From Thiobacillus sp. 0-1251 (GTDB lineage Bacteria > Pseudomonadota > Gammaproteobacteria > Burkholderiales > Thiobacillaceae): a stretch of DNA of 64,000 nt. How positions within the stretch are numbered: position 1 is the stretch's first letter; each line of letters opens with the position of its first letter. Below, piece after piece: positions 8,525 through 19,000 of this stretch. The notes beneath the pieces were generated by a model that was not told where the DNA came from, searched no databases, and saw nothing but the letters and a program-made list of their open reading frames with translations. A program made the position numbers and the translations under genes. The stretch covers positions 206,111 through 270,110 of the forward strand of contig MKWL01000002.1 in the NCBI GenBank assembly GCA_001899305.1. Reading direction: 5' to 3'.

Positions 8525-9319
8525 ATGAGCAAACCCATCATTTACCACATTCCCGTCTGCCCGTTCTGCCAGCGTCTGGACATCCTCCTGACGTTGAAGG
8601 GCCGCCGCGACGAAATCGACTTCCAGGTGATCGACATCACTCAGCCGCGTCCCGACTGGCTGCTGAAAAAGACCCGCGGCACCACGGCATTGCCGGTCCT
8701 GGAAACGGCCGACGGGCACATCATCAAGGAAAGCCTGGTCATCCTGCAGTATCTCGAGGACATCTATCCGGAACAGCCGGTCGCCCAGCGCGACCCTTAC
8801 CGGCGTGCGGTGGAAAATATGCTGACGCGGATGGATGCTGATTTTTTCAGCCAGGGCTACACCTGGCTGATGAACCAGGACCCCGCACGCTGTTCGGTCC
8901 TGCGGGAAGACATGCTGAAGCAATATGCCCTGCTGAACGATTTCCTGCTGGAACACGCGCCGTCCGGCCCTTTCCTGTTCGAAACGTTCGGCTGGGCAGA
9001 GACCGTGTTCACGCCGTTCTTCGAGCGTTTCTGGTTTCTGGAATATTACGAAGGCTTCACGCTGCCCGGCGACGCGCGCTACGCCCGCGTGCGCGCGTGG
9101 ATCGACGCCTGCGTGTCGCATCCGGCCGCCCAGCAGACGACCCTGGAGGAAGTGGTCAAGCTCTATTACGACTATTCGAAGGGGGCCGGGAACGGCGCCT
9201 TGCCGCCCGGCCGAACGAAGTCTTCCCTGTCGCCGGCACCCGACTGGCGCACCCGCCCCTGGCCGCCGCGAAACAAGTATGCGCACAACGCGACCGATGC
9301 GGAACTGGGCTTGCTGTAA
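8525..9319 (+). CDS. Glutathione S-transferase family protein
   Basis: The 264-residue protein begins with a thioredoxin-like GST domain: YHIPVCPFCQRLDILL gives a Cys-x-x-Cys at residues 12 and 15, and ALPVLETADGHIIKESLVILQYLED gives the cis-Pro and the glutathione gamma-glutamyl site (ES). The all-helical C-terminal domain follows. A Cys at the active position suggests an omega/beta-like or glutaredoxin-like GST with thiol transferase activity. The C-terminal tail after about residue 225 is Pro/Arg-rich. ATG 8525 follows CAGGGTACCCCCCAACC, a weak ribosome site. It ends 6 bases from the convergent cfa gene. Confidence 0.85.
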   Translation: MSKPIIYHIPVCPFCQRLDILLTLKGRRDEIDFQVIDITQPRPDWLLKKTRGTTALPVLETADGHIIKESLVILQYLEDIYPEQPVAQRDPYRRAVENMLTRMDADFFSQGYTWLMNQDPARCSVLREDMLKQYALLNDFLLEHAPSGPFLFETFGWAETVFTPFFERFWFLEYYEGFTLPGDARYARVRAWIDACVSHPAAQQTTLEEVVKLYYDYSKGAGNGALPPGRTKSSLSPAPDWRTRPWPPRNKYAHNATDAELGLL

Positions 9320-9325
9320 AGCGCG

Positions 9326-10498
9326 TTACCGTACCGAACGATAGACACCCCCTCTTTCCGGCTTGCTCAGGACCAGCTGCCAGAGCTGGCCCTGGCGGGA
9401 ACGGAAAAAACCCGCGCAACTCATCAGATAGTATTTCCACATGCGATAGAAGCGCTTGCCGTACTTGGCTTCCAGGAAAGGCCAGGCGGTGTCGAAGTTT
9501 TCCCACCAGGCCATCAGGGTATGGTCGTAATCCTGACCAAAGTTGTGCCAGTCCTCGATCAGGAAGCGGCCTTCCAGGGTTGATGCGATCTCTTTGGCCG
9601 ACGGTAGCTTGCCATTGGGAAAGATGTATTTGTCGATCCAGGCATCGGTCTTCGGCGACGTGACGGAATTGCCGATGGTGTGCAGCAGGAACAGTCCGTC
9701 GTCCTTGAGCGCACGATGCGCCGTGTCGAAATAGACGGCGTAGTTTTTCGGACCGACATGCTCGAACATGCCCACCGAAACGATCTTGTCATATTGTTCG
9801 GTAAGGTCCCGATAGTCCATCAGCTCGATCGATACCGGCAGACCCTCACAGCGCGCCCGTGCCAGTTTCTGCTGCTCTTTCGAGATGGTGATGCCGACCA
9901 CCTCGACGCCGTAGTGTTCTGCCGCATAGCGGGCCAGCCCGCCCCATCCGCAACCGATTTCGAGCATGCGTTCGCCGGGCTTCAACTCCAGCTTGCGGCA
10001 GATCATGTCGAGTTTCTTCAGTTGCGCGTCCCGCAGCCCGGCCGCGTTGTGCCAGTAGGCGCAGGAGTAGCTCATGGTGGGGTCGAGCATGGCCTCGAAC
10101 ACGTCGTTGCCGATGTCGTAGTGCTGCTCGCCTACCTGGAAGGCGCGCCGGCTGGATTGAAGGTTGAACAGGCTGTGGCGCAGAATCTCGCCCAGCAGGC
10201 GCAGTTGCGACCAGTTGTCGATTTTTTCCTCGACCCGGGCGCTCAGAAGACGGTGGAAAAGCTGGTCCAGCCGCTCACACTCCCACATCCCGTCCATATA
10301 GGCCTCGCCGAAACCGAGCGACCCCTTCGTCAAGACAAGCTGGTAGACGCGTTCATCGAGTATCCGGATATCCCACGGGGCGTCGCCATTGATCGTGACG
10401 CCGGCATCGCCGGCAAGCTCGCGGAGGATGGTGGGGGGTGGCGGGAGCGTCGGCGCATCTCCGGCAGGGTCAAGGACGAGCACATCTTCCGTTTGCAT
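9326..10498 (-). CDS. cfa: Cyclopropane-fatty-acyl-phospholipid synthase
   Basis: The 390-residue product matches the Cfa family in length and motifs: an N-terminal GxAPWDIRILDERVYQ and GSLGFGEAYMDGMWECERLD region, then QVGEQHYDIGNDVFEAMLDPTMSYSCAYW, the SAM site RMLEIGCGWGGLARYAAEHYG and SVGMFEHVG. It methylenates unsaturated phospholipid acyl chains using S-adenosylmethionine at the membrane, typically in stationary phase or stress. ATG 10498 is preferred over an upstream start at 10561 because homologues begin near here and AAAGGGA lies 8 bases upstream. The catalytic His/Glu region is present. Confidence 0.9.
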   Translation of the reverse strand: MQTEDVLVLDPAGDAPTLPPPPTILRELAGDAGVTINGDAPWDIRILDERVYQLVLTKGSLGFGEAYMDGMWECERLDQLFHRLLSARVEEKIDNWSQLRLLGEILRHSLFNLQSSRRAFQVGEQHYDIGNDVFEAMLDPTMSYSCAYWHNAAGLRDAQLKKLDMICRKLELKPGERMLEIGCGWGGLARYAAEHYGVEVVGITISKEQQKLARARCEGLPVSIELMDYRDLTEQYDKIVSVGMFEHVGPKNYAVYFDTAHRALKDDGLFLLHTIGNSVTSPKTDAWIDKYIFPNGKLPSAKEIASTLEGRFLIEDWHNFGQDYDHTLMAWWENFDTAWPFLEAKYGKRFYRMWKYYLMSCAGFFRSRQGQLWQLVLSKPERGGVYRSVR

Positions 10499-10953
10499 CG
10501 AGGGTTCCCTTTCTAAAAACCTTGAGGCGCCCAGAGTAGATTTTCGACAATTATTTAACAAACGATTTTTTTATATCTTATATATCGTATATATCGATAC
10601 TTGTACTTCGCATTGCCGGCATCATGACGTCCAGCTGGTTAGATTTCCGGGAACCGGGACATGGCAATTCGGTGAGGGAGACGCATTGCCGGATTTCCAT
10701 CCACGCCTGTATCCATAGGGTATTCAGACAGCACACCTCGCCGCAGGCCGGCAATGCCCGCAGCATCTCTGGTGGTTCAGTACGCGCCATCCAATCCGCG
10801 CAGGACAATCCACCTCGCAGGAACGAACTGCGGCTGGCATAGCGCGCATAAGATATATTTTTGTGATTTCCTCCGTCCAACACGATCGGCCGTGATTCAG
10901 CTTGTAAGGACAGTTCGTCCGGCGCGACCAAGAGATTCCCGACAGGAGATCTC
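10499..10953. other. Intergenic region between divergent cfa and DUF1223 genes
   Basis: No convincing gene is seen in these 455 bases. The cfa-proximal part (10545-10605) is very AT-rich with runs of TATAT (around 10570-10600) and is the likely cfa promoter region. The rest is of normal GC and contains overlapping ORFs on both strands without recognisable motifs. The DUF1223 start is preceded by ACAGGAGATCTC. Confidence 0.5.
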
Positions 10954-11670
10954 ATGCGTATCGTCCTGCTGTTCTGCTGTGTCCTGGCCATCCCTGTCGC
11001 GGATGCCGCCACCTGCAATGCCGTCAGCGGCGCATCGCGCAACAGCCTGCTCGAACTGTATACCTCTGAGGGTTGCAGTTCCTGCCCGCCAGCCGACCGC
11101 TGGCTATCGCACCTGCCTGACGATGCCGGGGTGGTACCGCTGGCATTCCACGTGGACTACTGGGACCGGCTGGGTTGGCGCGACCCGTTTGCCCAGGCCG
11201 CTTTCAGTCAGCGCCAGCGGGCGCGCAACAACGGGACCGGTTGGGTCTACACGCCGCAGGTGATGCTCGACGGCAAGGATTACCGCGCCTGGCAACGCGG
11301 CCTGCCCGCTCGCTCGACCGCGCCCGCACCGGTCCGTCTGGCACTCACGCTGGCCCAATCGACCGACCGCATGGACGTCCAGGCCGACAGCCGCTTCGAC
11401 GACCCGGCTGCCGGACATGAGGCGCAACTGTATCTGGCCCTGACTGAGAACCGCTTGGACTCGGAGGTCACTGCAGGGGAAAACGCCCGGCGGGTCCTGC
11501 ACCACGACCATGTCGTGCGCCAACTGGCCGGGCCGTTCGATTCGCACCATGCCCGCCAACGCTTCAGGCTGCAGCCCGGATGGAAAGCTGCCGATCTGGG
11601 CGTGACGGCGTTCGTGCTCGATGCACGCGGGGCGACCTTGCAGGCGCTGGCATTGCCGGCCTGTCCTTAG
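10954..11670 (+). CDS. DUF1223 family secreted thioredoxin-like protein
   Basis: The 238-residue protein has a signal peptide (MRIVLLFCCVLAIPVADA) and the DUF1223 hallmark LLELYTSEGCSSCPPADRWL, where CSSC sits at the thioredoxin-fold redox position, followed by VPLAFHVDYWDRLGWRDPFA and TGWVYTPQVMLDGKDY. It is predicted to be periplasmic. A disulfide or redox role is likely from the CxxC but not proven for the family. CAGGAG lies 7 bases before the ATG. The gene is divergent from cfa and convergent with ppx. Confidence 0.85.
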   Translation: MRIVLLFCCVLAIPVADAATCNAVSGASRNSLLELYTSEGCSSCPPADRWLSHLPDDAGVVPLAFHVDYWDRLGWRDPFAQAAFSQRQRARNNGTGWVYTPQVMLDGKDYRAWQRGLPARSTAPAPVRLALTLAQSTDRMDVQADSRFDDPAAGHEAQLYLALTENRLDSEVTAGENARRVLHHDHVVRQLAGPFDSHHARQRFRLQPGWKAADLGVTAFVLDARGATLQALALPACP

Positions 11671-11693
11671 CTGAACCGTTGTGTGAACCCGAC

Positions 11694-13178
11694 CTAGGCA
11701 AACGGATACTTGATTCCCACCGCCTGCCAGTGCGCCGCCTCCTCTTCCAGCGCGCGCTGGGTAAGCGGTCGGCTTTCCAGCCAGCCTTCGGGCAAGGTCA
11801 GACGGAAACGTTTGTTGCTCGCGTCCACCTTCACCTCGGGCAGATGGGGCTCGGCACGGTTACGGCAGAGGATGACAGCCTGGCGCAGCAGCCACACCAG
11901 CAAACGGTCGTTGTCCGACACCGTACCGGAGGCGAATGCCGGCAGCTTCGTCAGCGCGCCGCGCTGGGCTCGCGCCAAGAGCGCCAGACGCGCCTGGTCG
12001 GTACGCGAGAAACCGGGCATGTCGGCGTTTTCCAGAATGTAGCCGGAATGACGGTGGTAGCCGCCGTGCGACACCATGAGCCCGATTTCGTGCAGGCGCG
12101 CGGCCCAGTCGAGAAAGCGCACGTCATTGTCGTCACCAGCGCCACTGCCGCCCTGGGCAGCCAGCAGATTCATCGCCACTTGCCTGACACGCGCGGCCTG
12201 GCGGGTGTCGATGTGGTAACGACGCATGAACTCACCCACTGTCGCCTCGCGCATGTCGTGCTTGTGGAAACGTCCCAGCAGATCGTAGAGGATGCCTTCG
12301 CGCATGGCGGTCTCGGCGACGTCCATCTGTTCGATTTCAAGCTCGGCGAAGAGGCCCGCCATGATGGCGAAGCCGCCGGCGATGACCGGGCGGCGGTCGC
12401 GCGTCAGGCCGGGCAGTTCGAGCGCGTCGAGGTGGCCAGCCCGGATGAACTGGGCGCGCAGCTGGGCGAGTCCATCGGCCGTGATGCCGTGCGCCGACCA
12501 GCCGCTCTGTTCGAGGATCTCGCGCAGCGCGCGAGCGGTGCCGCTGGAACCCACGGCCTGCTGCCAGTTGCCCCGGGAAAACGCTTTCGCAATACGCTCG
12601 ACCTCGACGCGGGCCGCGGTCTCGGCAGCTTTCAGCGCCGCCTTGTCGACGACCCCGTCGGCAAAGAAACGCGTGGAGAAATTGACGCAGCCCATGTGCA
12701 GGCTTTCCCGCTCGTGCGGCTTCAGTCCGTGGCCGATGATGAATTCGGTGGAACCGCCGCCGATGTCGACGACCAGGCGCCGGTCGGGCGACGCCGGCAG
12801 CGAATGCGCGACGCCCAGATAGATGAGCCGCGCCTCCTCGCGCCCGGCGACGATCTCGATCGGATGTCCGAGCGCCGCTTCGGCCCGGGGAATGAATTCG
12901 CCGGCATTCTTGGCAACGCGCAGCGCCGAGGTGCCGACGCAGCGGATCGCTTCCCGCGACAGGCCGCGCAGGCGTTCGCCGAAGCGCTGCAGGCAGGCCA
13001 GCGCGCGTTCCTGGGTGGCGTCGTCGAGCCGCTTGTCGGCACCGAGTCCGCCGGCCAGGCGCACGGTTTCCTTCAGCGAATCAAGTGGATAGAGCTGGTC
13101 TCCGGCGACCCGCGCCACTTCCAGGCGGAAGGAATTGGATCCAAGGTCGACGGCGGCAAGGGTGTCGTAGGTCTTCAT
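11694..13178 (-). CDS. ppx: Exopolyphosphatase (Ppx/GppA family)
   Basis: The 494-residue product has the Ppx/GppA signatures: AAVDLGSNSFRLEVARV at the start, ETVRLAGGLG, GTSALRVAKNAGEFIPRAE, the catalytic-loop EIVAGREEARLIYLGV, and VVDIGGGSTEFIIG. A C-terminal HD-like helical domain follows (LDWAARLHEIGLMVSHGGYHRHSGY). It hydrolyses terminal phosphates from polyphosphate, or pppGpp for the GppA branch. Its start overlaps the stop of the SpmAB-like gene by 4 bases, so it is the last gene of a four-gene minus-strand operon. No ppk is in the window. Confidence 0.9.
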   Translation of the reverse strand: MKTYDTLAAVDLGSNSFRLEVARVAGDQLYPLDSLKETVRLAGGLGADKRLDDATQERALACLQRFGERLRGLSREAIRCVGTSALRVAKNAGEFIPRAEAALGHPIEIVAGREEARLIYLGVAHSLPASPDRRLVVDIGGGSTEFIIGHGLKPHERESLHMGCVNFSTRFFADGVVDKAALKAAETAARVEVERIAKAFSRGNWQQAVGSSGTARALREILEQSGWSAHGITADGLAQLRAQFIRAGHLDALELPGLTRDRRPVIAGGFAIMAGLFAELEIEQMDVAETAMREGILYDLLGRFHKHDMREATVGEFMRRYHIDTRQAARVRQVAMNLLAAQGGSGAGDDNDVRFLDWAARLHEIGLMVSHGGYHRHSGYILENADMPGFSRTDQARLALLARAQRGALTKLPAFASGTVSDNDRLLVWLLRQAVILCRNRAEPHLPEVKVDASNKRFRLTLPEGWLESRPLTQRALEEEAAHWQAVGIKYPFA

Positions 13179-14413
13179 GCGGATTTGCCGAAAAACAGAT
13201 AGGCCATGCCGATGGCGGCGAGGATGCCGGCGACGTCTGCGACCAGCCCGCAGGTGACGGCGTGGCGAACGCGCTTGATGCCGACCGCACCGAAGTACAC
13301 CGCCAGGACGTAGAACGTCGTCTCGGTGCTGCCCTGCACGATGGAGGCGAGCCGGCCGGCGAAGGAATCGGCGCCGTGTGCCTGCATGGTGTCGATCATC
13401 ATGGCACGCGCGCCGCTGCCGGAAAATGGTTTCATCAACGCGGTGGGCAGCGCGTCGACCCAGCGCGCATCGAAGCCCAGCGCCAGCACGGCGCTACGCA
13501 CGCCGTCCATCAGCAGGTCGAGCGCGCCGCTGGCGCGGAACACGCCGATTGCCACCAGCATGGCGACAAGATACGGAATGATCGTGACGGCCGTGTGAAA
13601 GCCTTCCTTGGCACCTTCGATGAAGGCCTCGTAGGCGTTGACGCGGCGCCATACCGCCATCAGCAGGAACAGGATGATGAGTCCGGACAGCACGACGTTG
13701 CTGAGGATGGCCGACTGCCGCGTCATCTCGGCGGCGTCGAGACTGGAAAAATACGCGACCAGTCCGCCGATCAATGCAGTGGCGCCGCCGAGGTAGGCCA
13801 TCGTGACGCGGTTCCACAGGTGCAGGCGCTGGAACAGGCCGGTGACCAGGATACCGGTGAGGGTGCCGATATAGGTGGTGATGAGCAGCGGCACGAAGAC
13901 GTCGGTGGGATCGGCGGCGCCGAGTTGCGCGCGGAAGGTGAAGATGGTGACCGGCAGCAGGGTCACCGACGCGGTGTTGATCACCAGGAACAGGATCTGC
14001 GCGTCGCTGGCGGTGTCGGGCGAGGGGTTGAGCTTCTGCAGCTCCTGCATCGCCTTGATGCCGAGCGGCGTCGCGGCATTGTCCAGCCCGAGCATGTTGG
14101 CCCCCATATTCATCGTCATCGCGCCGAGCGCGGGATGGTTGGGCGGCACGTCGGGAAACAGGCGGCGGAACAGCGGCGCCAGGCCGCGCGTCAGCACGTC
14201 CAGCATGCCGGCGCGCTCGCCGACCTTCATCACCCCCAGCCACAGCGCCATCACGCCGGTGAGGCCGAGGGCGATTTCAAATGCCGTCTTGCTGCTGTCG
14301 AACAGTGATTTGACCAGTGCGGCAAACACCGCGGCGTCGCCGAGGAAAACCAGCTTGAACAACGCGATCAGGAAGGCGACCAGAAAAAAACCGACCCACA
14401 GCGCGTTGAGCAT
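13175..14413 (-). CDS. SpmA-SpmB fusion, nucleoside-recognition (Gate) membrane protein
   Basis: The 412-residue protein has two nucleoside-recognition (Gate) domains in tandem, corresponding to SpmA (residues 1-about 200) and SpmB (about 230-412). Typical segments are GLTGVMALWLGVMKVGERAGM, NMGANMLGLDNAATPLG, INTASVTLLP, and in the second half ALPTALMKPFSGSGARAMM and IVQGSTETTFYVLAVYFGAVG. It has about ten transmembrane helices. In spore formers SpmA and SpmB act in core dehydration; in proteobacteria the fused form is common but its substrate is unknown. It overlaps ppx and follows the CobD-like gene by 6 bases. Confidence 0.85.
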   Translation of the reverse strand: MLNALWVGFFLVAFLIALFKLVFLGDAAVFAALVKSLFDSSKTAFEIALGLTGVMALWLGVMKVGERAGMLDVLTRGLAPLFRRLFPDVPPNHPALGAMTMNMGANMLGLDNAATPLGIKAMQELQKLNPSPDTASDAQILFLVINTASVTLLPVTIFTFRAQLGAADPTDVFVPLLITTYIGTLTGILVTGLFQRLHLWNRVTMAYLGGATALIGGLVAYFSSLDAAEMTRQSAILSNVVLSGLIILFLLMAVWRRVNAYEAFIEGAKEGFHTAVTIIPYLVAMLVAIGVFRASGALDLLMDGVRSAVLALGFDARWVDALPTALMKPFSGSGARAMMIDTMQAHGADSFAGRLASIVQGSTETTFYVLAVYFGAVGIKRVRHAVTCGLVADVAGILAAIGMAYLFFGKSA

Positions 14414-14419
14414 GGGACC

Positions 14420-15337
14420 TTAGGAAATCCAGCTGGCGACGACAACCAGCAGCCCGGCCACCAGCCAGATCACCAACCCGCGCCAGATCATGCTGATGGC
14501 GCTGTCGATGCAGTCGGCGTCGGGGGCCTGGCCCGTGCCCAGTTCGGGCCGCCACACGGTTTCGTCCCCCACGTTGAGACTCTGGCCCAGACGCACCCCC
14601 ATGGCGCCGGCGCCGGCGGCGAGCACCACGCCCTCTTCCTCTTCCGGCCAGCCCGGCGCCTGGGTGCGCCAGCAGAAGGTGGCATCCTCGAAGTTGCCGG
14701 CAATGGCGTAGGTCAGTGCAGTCAGCCGGGCCGGCAGCCAGTTGATGGCATGGAAGGCTCGCAGGGCGAACAGGCCGAATCGACCCTGGGTGTTCGTCCA
14801 GCGTCGCGCCAGGATCGAGGCGGTGCGGAACAGCACGGCCCCGACCGGTCCCAGTGGCGCCAGCAGCACGAACCAGAACAGCACGCCGAACATCTGGCGC
14901 TGGCTTGCCGCCATCACCTGCTCGATGGTGACGCGCGCGATGTCGTCCGCGCTGAACGCGCTGGCATCGCCGCCACGCCATGCGCCGAGTTGCGTGCGTG
15001 CCGCATCGAGCTCGCCGGCGCGCAGCAGGCGTGCGATGCGCTCGGCATCGTCGCTGAAATATTTGAAGCCCAGGGTGACATACAGTACACCCACATTCCA
15101 CACCCACCCGAGAAACGGGCTGATGCCGCCGAGCAGAAGGAAAACCAGCCATACGCCTATCAGCACCGGCATGACTGCCAGCGTCCAGGCGATCGCACCG
15201 TGGCTGTATTCACCGGCGTTGAGCTTGCGCTGGAGCCACTGGATGAACAAGGTGTAGCGCTGGTAATGCGGCAGCGGCTGCCGCAACGGGCGTATGTGCT
15301 CGAGCACGATGGCAGCGAAGACGGAGAAGAACGCCAT
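14420..15337 (-). CDS. CobD/CbiB-like membrane protein
   Basis: The 305-residue membrane protein starts with MAFFSVFAAIVLEHIRPL and carries helices around WTLAVMPVLIGVWLVFLLLG and FGVLFWFVLLAPLGPVGAVLFR, plus ARLTALTYAIAGNFEDATFCW, which match the CobD/CbiB/AmpE-like family (RxxALxYAxxGxFxxA). CbiB proper attaches aminopropanol to adenosylcobyric acid, but no other cobalamin gene is nearby and the betaproteobacterial paralogues in this type of operon are of unknown function. The start overlaps the stop of the GyrI-like gene by one base (TGATG). Confidence 0.75.
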   Translation of the reverse strand: MAFFSVFAAIVLEHIRPLRQPLPHYQRYTLFIQWLQRKLNAGEYSHGAIAWTLAVMPVLIGVWLVFLLLGGISPFLGWVWNVGVLYVTLGFKYFSDDAERIARLLRAGELDAARTQLGAWRGGDASAFSADDIARVTIEQVMAASQRQMFGVLFWFVLLAPLGPVGAVLFRTASILARRWTNTQGRFGLFALRAFHAINWLPARLTALTYAIAGNFEDATFCWRTQAPGWPEEEEGVVLAAGAGAMGVRLGQSLNVGDETVWRPELGTGQAPDADCIDSAISMIWRGLVIWLVAGLLVVVASWIS

Positions 15338-15864
15338 CAGCGGTTCATTTCCAGGGTAAAGACGCCGATCCGGTCGGCCTGGCCTGCCGGACGGTACAGC
15401 TCCACCGTCGGCATGACGATGCCCTTGCCATGCGCTTCCAGCATGTCGTCCAGCGCCTGGTAGGCCTTGGACGGTGCCAGCAGAACCGCCGCCTGAACAC
15501 GTGCGAGGTAGACCGGACGCCGCTCGATACGGCCCTCCTTCAGGCCGGCAGGGACCGGGGCGTCATCGGCCAGGGTATAGCCCAATTGCGCGCGCACCTT
15601 GCCGTTGTCGGCGCGCGGATCGGTGAGGATGACGCTGATCGTGTCGCCTGCCGTCACCCGGGCCTCGGTGAACCGGTCCAGTACCGCATTCTGCGATTTA
15701 CGCATGTTGCTGATCGGGCCTTCGTAATCGAGATAGGCATAACGATGCGGCCCGGCCACGGTTTCGGTCACGCTGACCGAGTTGAACCCGCCCCACCACC
15801 AGAAAACTGCGACGATCGGCAATACGAACGCCAGCACAAACGCCGGCCACTGTTTCTTGAACAC
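15337..15864 (-). CDS. Membrane-anchored GyrI-like small-molecule-binding protein
   Basis: The 175-residue product has one N-terminal transmembrane anchor (WPAFVLAFVLPIVAVFWWWGG) followed by a GyrI-like/AraC-effector-binding fold (HRYAYLDYEGPISNMRK, then ISVILTDPRADNGKVRAQLGYTL, and GIVMPTVELYRP). Such domains bind small ligands. It is first in the four-gene operon with the CobD-like, SpmAB-like and ppx genes and overlaps the next start by one base. The ligand is unknown; the anchored form suggests action on the periplasmic face. Confidence 0.7.
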   Translation of the reverse strand: MFKKQWPAFVLAFVLPIVAVFWWWGGFNSVSVTETVAGPHRYAYLDYEGPISNMRKSQNAVLDRFTEARVTAGDTISVILTDPRADNGKVRAQLGYTLADDAPVPAGLKEGRIERRPVYLARVQAAVLLAPSKAYQALDDMLEAHGKGIVMPTVELYRPAGQADRIGVFTLEMNR

Positions 15865-16082
15865 GGATGCAACCCCCTTCTACAACGCGAGAAGATACCA
15901 CAGCCTCGTGCCACGCCCGATGCGCGCCTTTCCGCCGGCCTGTCTTCAAGTTCGGCCGTAAAATGGACGTTAACTTAGGCATACGCTGACGCCCTGACCC
16001 GCCATGCACGCACCGACTGGATCGATCCGACCCCTGCGACGATATTCCGCATGCGTATTCGCCGTCTCCAGGCCAGGAAGCC

Positions 16083-19000
16083 ATGTCTAGTCTCGACGTC
16101 GTGGACGCCCCACCGCATCCGCTTGCCGACGAGCACAGCGGCCTCCAGCAACTTGCGCTGCTGGAGGCGAGCGTTGCCCGCCTGAACGATATCGTGCTTA
16201 TCACGGAGGCCGATCCCTGCGACGAACCGGGACCACGCATCGTGTTCGTCAATGATGCGTTCGAACGGCTCACTGGCTATCGACGCGAAGAAGTATTGGG
16301 GAAATCGCCTCGTTTCCTGCAAGGTCCCTTGACCGACCGCCACGAGCTCGACCGCATCCGTGCCGCACTGGAAGCCCGGCAGCCGGTACGCAGCGAACTC
16401 ATCAACTACACCAAGGCGGGCGAACCCGTCTGGCTCGATCTCGACATCGTCCCGGTCACCGATGCGTCCGGCCGGCATACGCACTTCGTGGCGGTGCAAC
16501 GCGATATCACCGAACGCAAACGGGTCCTGCAGGCACTGCACGAAAGCGAGGCACGTTTCAAGACCGTCGCACGCGTCATCTCCGATACCATCTGGGACTG
16601 GGACCTGCTTTTGGACCGCATCTGGTGGAACGAAGGCATGCAAAGCACATTCGGCCATGTGCCGGCCGACCTGCCCCTCGACAGCAGCTCGTGGACTCGG
16701 CATCTCCACCCCGACGACCATGGCCGGGTACTGGAAAGCATCCGCCAGGTAATCGACAACGGCGGGACCAACTGGGCGGCCGAATACCGCTTCCAGCGCA
16801 AGGACGGCCACTATGCCTACGTGCTGGATCGCGGGTCGGTGATCCGCGACGGCAGCGGGCGTGCCCTCCGCATGGTCGGCGGCATGACCGACCTCACCAG
16901 CCGCAATGACGCCGAACTTGAACTGGCTCGCCTCAACCGCGCTCTGCGCATGCGAAGCGCCTGCAACGAAGCCGTGGTCCACGCGACAGACGAGCAGGGC
17001 TTGTTGAATGAGATCTGCCGCATTGCCGTCGACGTCGGTGGATATCGCATGGCCTGGATCGGCTATACCCAGGACGATGTCGAACAATCGGTATTGCCCA
17101 TCGCCTGGGCAGGCGTGGGCACAGGCTCGCTGCAGGATGTTTCGTTCAGCCGGTCCGACGACAAGGCCGTGGGCCGCGGGCCGGTCGGACGGGCATTGCG
17201 CAGCAACCAGGTGGTGACGGTCGAGGACCTGCAGTCCGATCCCAGCTCCGAGCCCTGGCTCGGAGCCGCCTTGCACCATGGTTATCACAGTCTGGTCGTG
17301 CTGCCCTTGCACGATGGTCAGCATGCCTACGGGGCATTTTCCCTGTTCTCGTCCAAGGTGCGTCACTTCGGTGCCGAGGAGATTCGTCTGCTGCAGCAAC
17401 TGACCGGCGATCTGGCATTCGCCATCGCCACGCTGCGCAACCGCCTCGAGCAGGATCGGATCCAGGCCGCCGTGCTGAAGATCGCCGCGGGCGTATCCGC
17501 CAATTCGGGCAACGCCTTTTTCGAGGAGCTGGTGTGCAACATGACCGAGGCACTCGGCGCCAGCGCTGGGTTCATTGCACGAATCCAGCCCGGCGAACCG
17601 GCCTCGGCGCGCACCGAGGTGGCCTACCTCGATAGCCGGATCATTCCCAACTTTGAATATCCACTCTCAGGCACGCCCTGCCAGCATCTCAGCGACACGC
17701 TCAATTACGTAATCCCCGCCCGCGTCAGCGAGTTGTTTCCCTGCACCGCAGAACTCAGTGCGCACCGCGCCCAGGCCTACGTGGGCCACCGGCTGGACAA
17801 TTCGGCCGGCCAGCCGATCGGGCAGCTGTTCGTGCTATTCAGCCATCCTCTGCGGGACACGGCTTTCATCACGTCCACGCTGCAGATCTTTGCCTCCCGC
17901 GTGGCCTCGGAGCTCGAACGTCAAGCCGCCGACGCCCATATCCGACAACAGGCCTCGCTGCTCGACAAGGCACAGGATGCCATCGTGGTCCGCGGCCTCG
18001 ACCACGTCATCCGATACTGGAACAAGGGGGCCGAGCGCCTGTATGGCTGGACCCGTGACGAGGCAGTTGGCCAGCCGGCAGACATGCTACTGTATGCCGA
18101 TCCGGATGACTTCCACCAAAGCACGCGTGCAGTCAGGGAACTGGGCGAATGGAACGGCGAAATCATGCAGCGGCGCAAGGATGGCAGCACGCTCATCGTC
18201 GAAGCTCACTGGACCCTGCTGCGCGACGAACAACAAGTGCCGGATGCCATCCTGGGGATCAATACCGACATCACCGAACGCAAGGCTGCCGAGCGCGAGA
18301 TCCAGTACCTGGCGTTTTATGACCATCTCACCGGCTTGCCCAACCGCCAGTTGCTGCGCGATCGTCTGAGCCATGCGCTGGCGATCGATGCACGCCTGTC
18401 ACAGGTGGGGGCTCTGCTGTTCATCGACGTCGACAATTTCAAAGCCCTGAACGACACGCTGGGTCATGCCATCGGCGACCTGTTCCTGCAACAGCTTGCC
18501 CGGCGCCTGCGAGCCTGCCTGCGCGAGGGCGATACGCTGGCACGGCTCGGCGGCGACGAATTCGTGATCGTGCTGGAAAACCTTGCCGGCACCCCGCATG
18601 AAGCCGCCGCCCATGCAATGCTGGTGGGCGAGAAGGTACTGGCCAGCTTTGCATCACCCTTCCTGCTGTCCGAGTATGTGCACCACAGCACATCGAGTAT
18701 CGGCATCACACTCTTCAACGACCAGCCAGCCACCCAGGACGAATTGCTGCAACGCGCCGATCTCGCCATGTACCAGGCCAAGGCACAAGGCCGCAACACC
18801 CTGCGCTTCTTCGATCCAGCCATGCAGGCGGCGGCGGCCGTCCGCGCCGAATTGGAAGCCGATCTGCGCCACGCTTTACAGAACCATGCCTTCGAGTTGC
18901 ATTATCAGGCGCAGGTCGACAGCCGGGGACACCTCTGCGGGGCCGAGGCGCTGCTGCGCTGGCATCACCCCGAACGCGGCTGGATCGCACCGGCCACCTT

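Noticed and set aside
10578-11042. Minus-strand ORF of 154 codons between cfa and the DUF1223 gene
   Set aside because: It overlaps the DUF1223 start, lacks a ribosome site and has no recognisable domain.
11580-13202. Antisense ORF (540 codons) opposite ppx
   Set aside because: It lies over a clear Ppx gene, with composition typical of GC-rich shadows.
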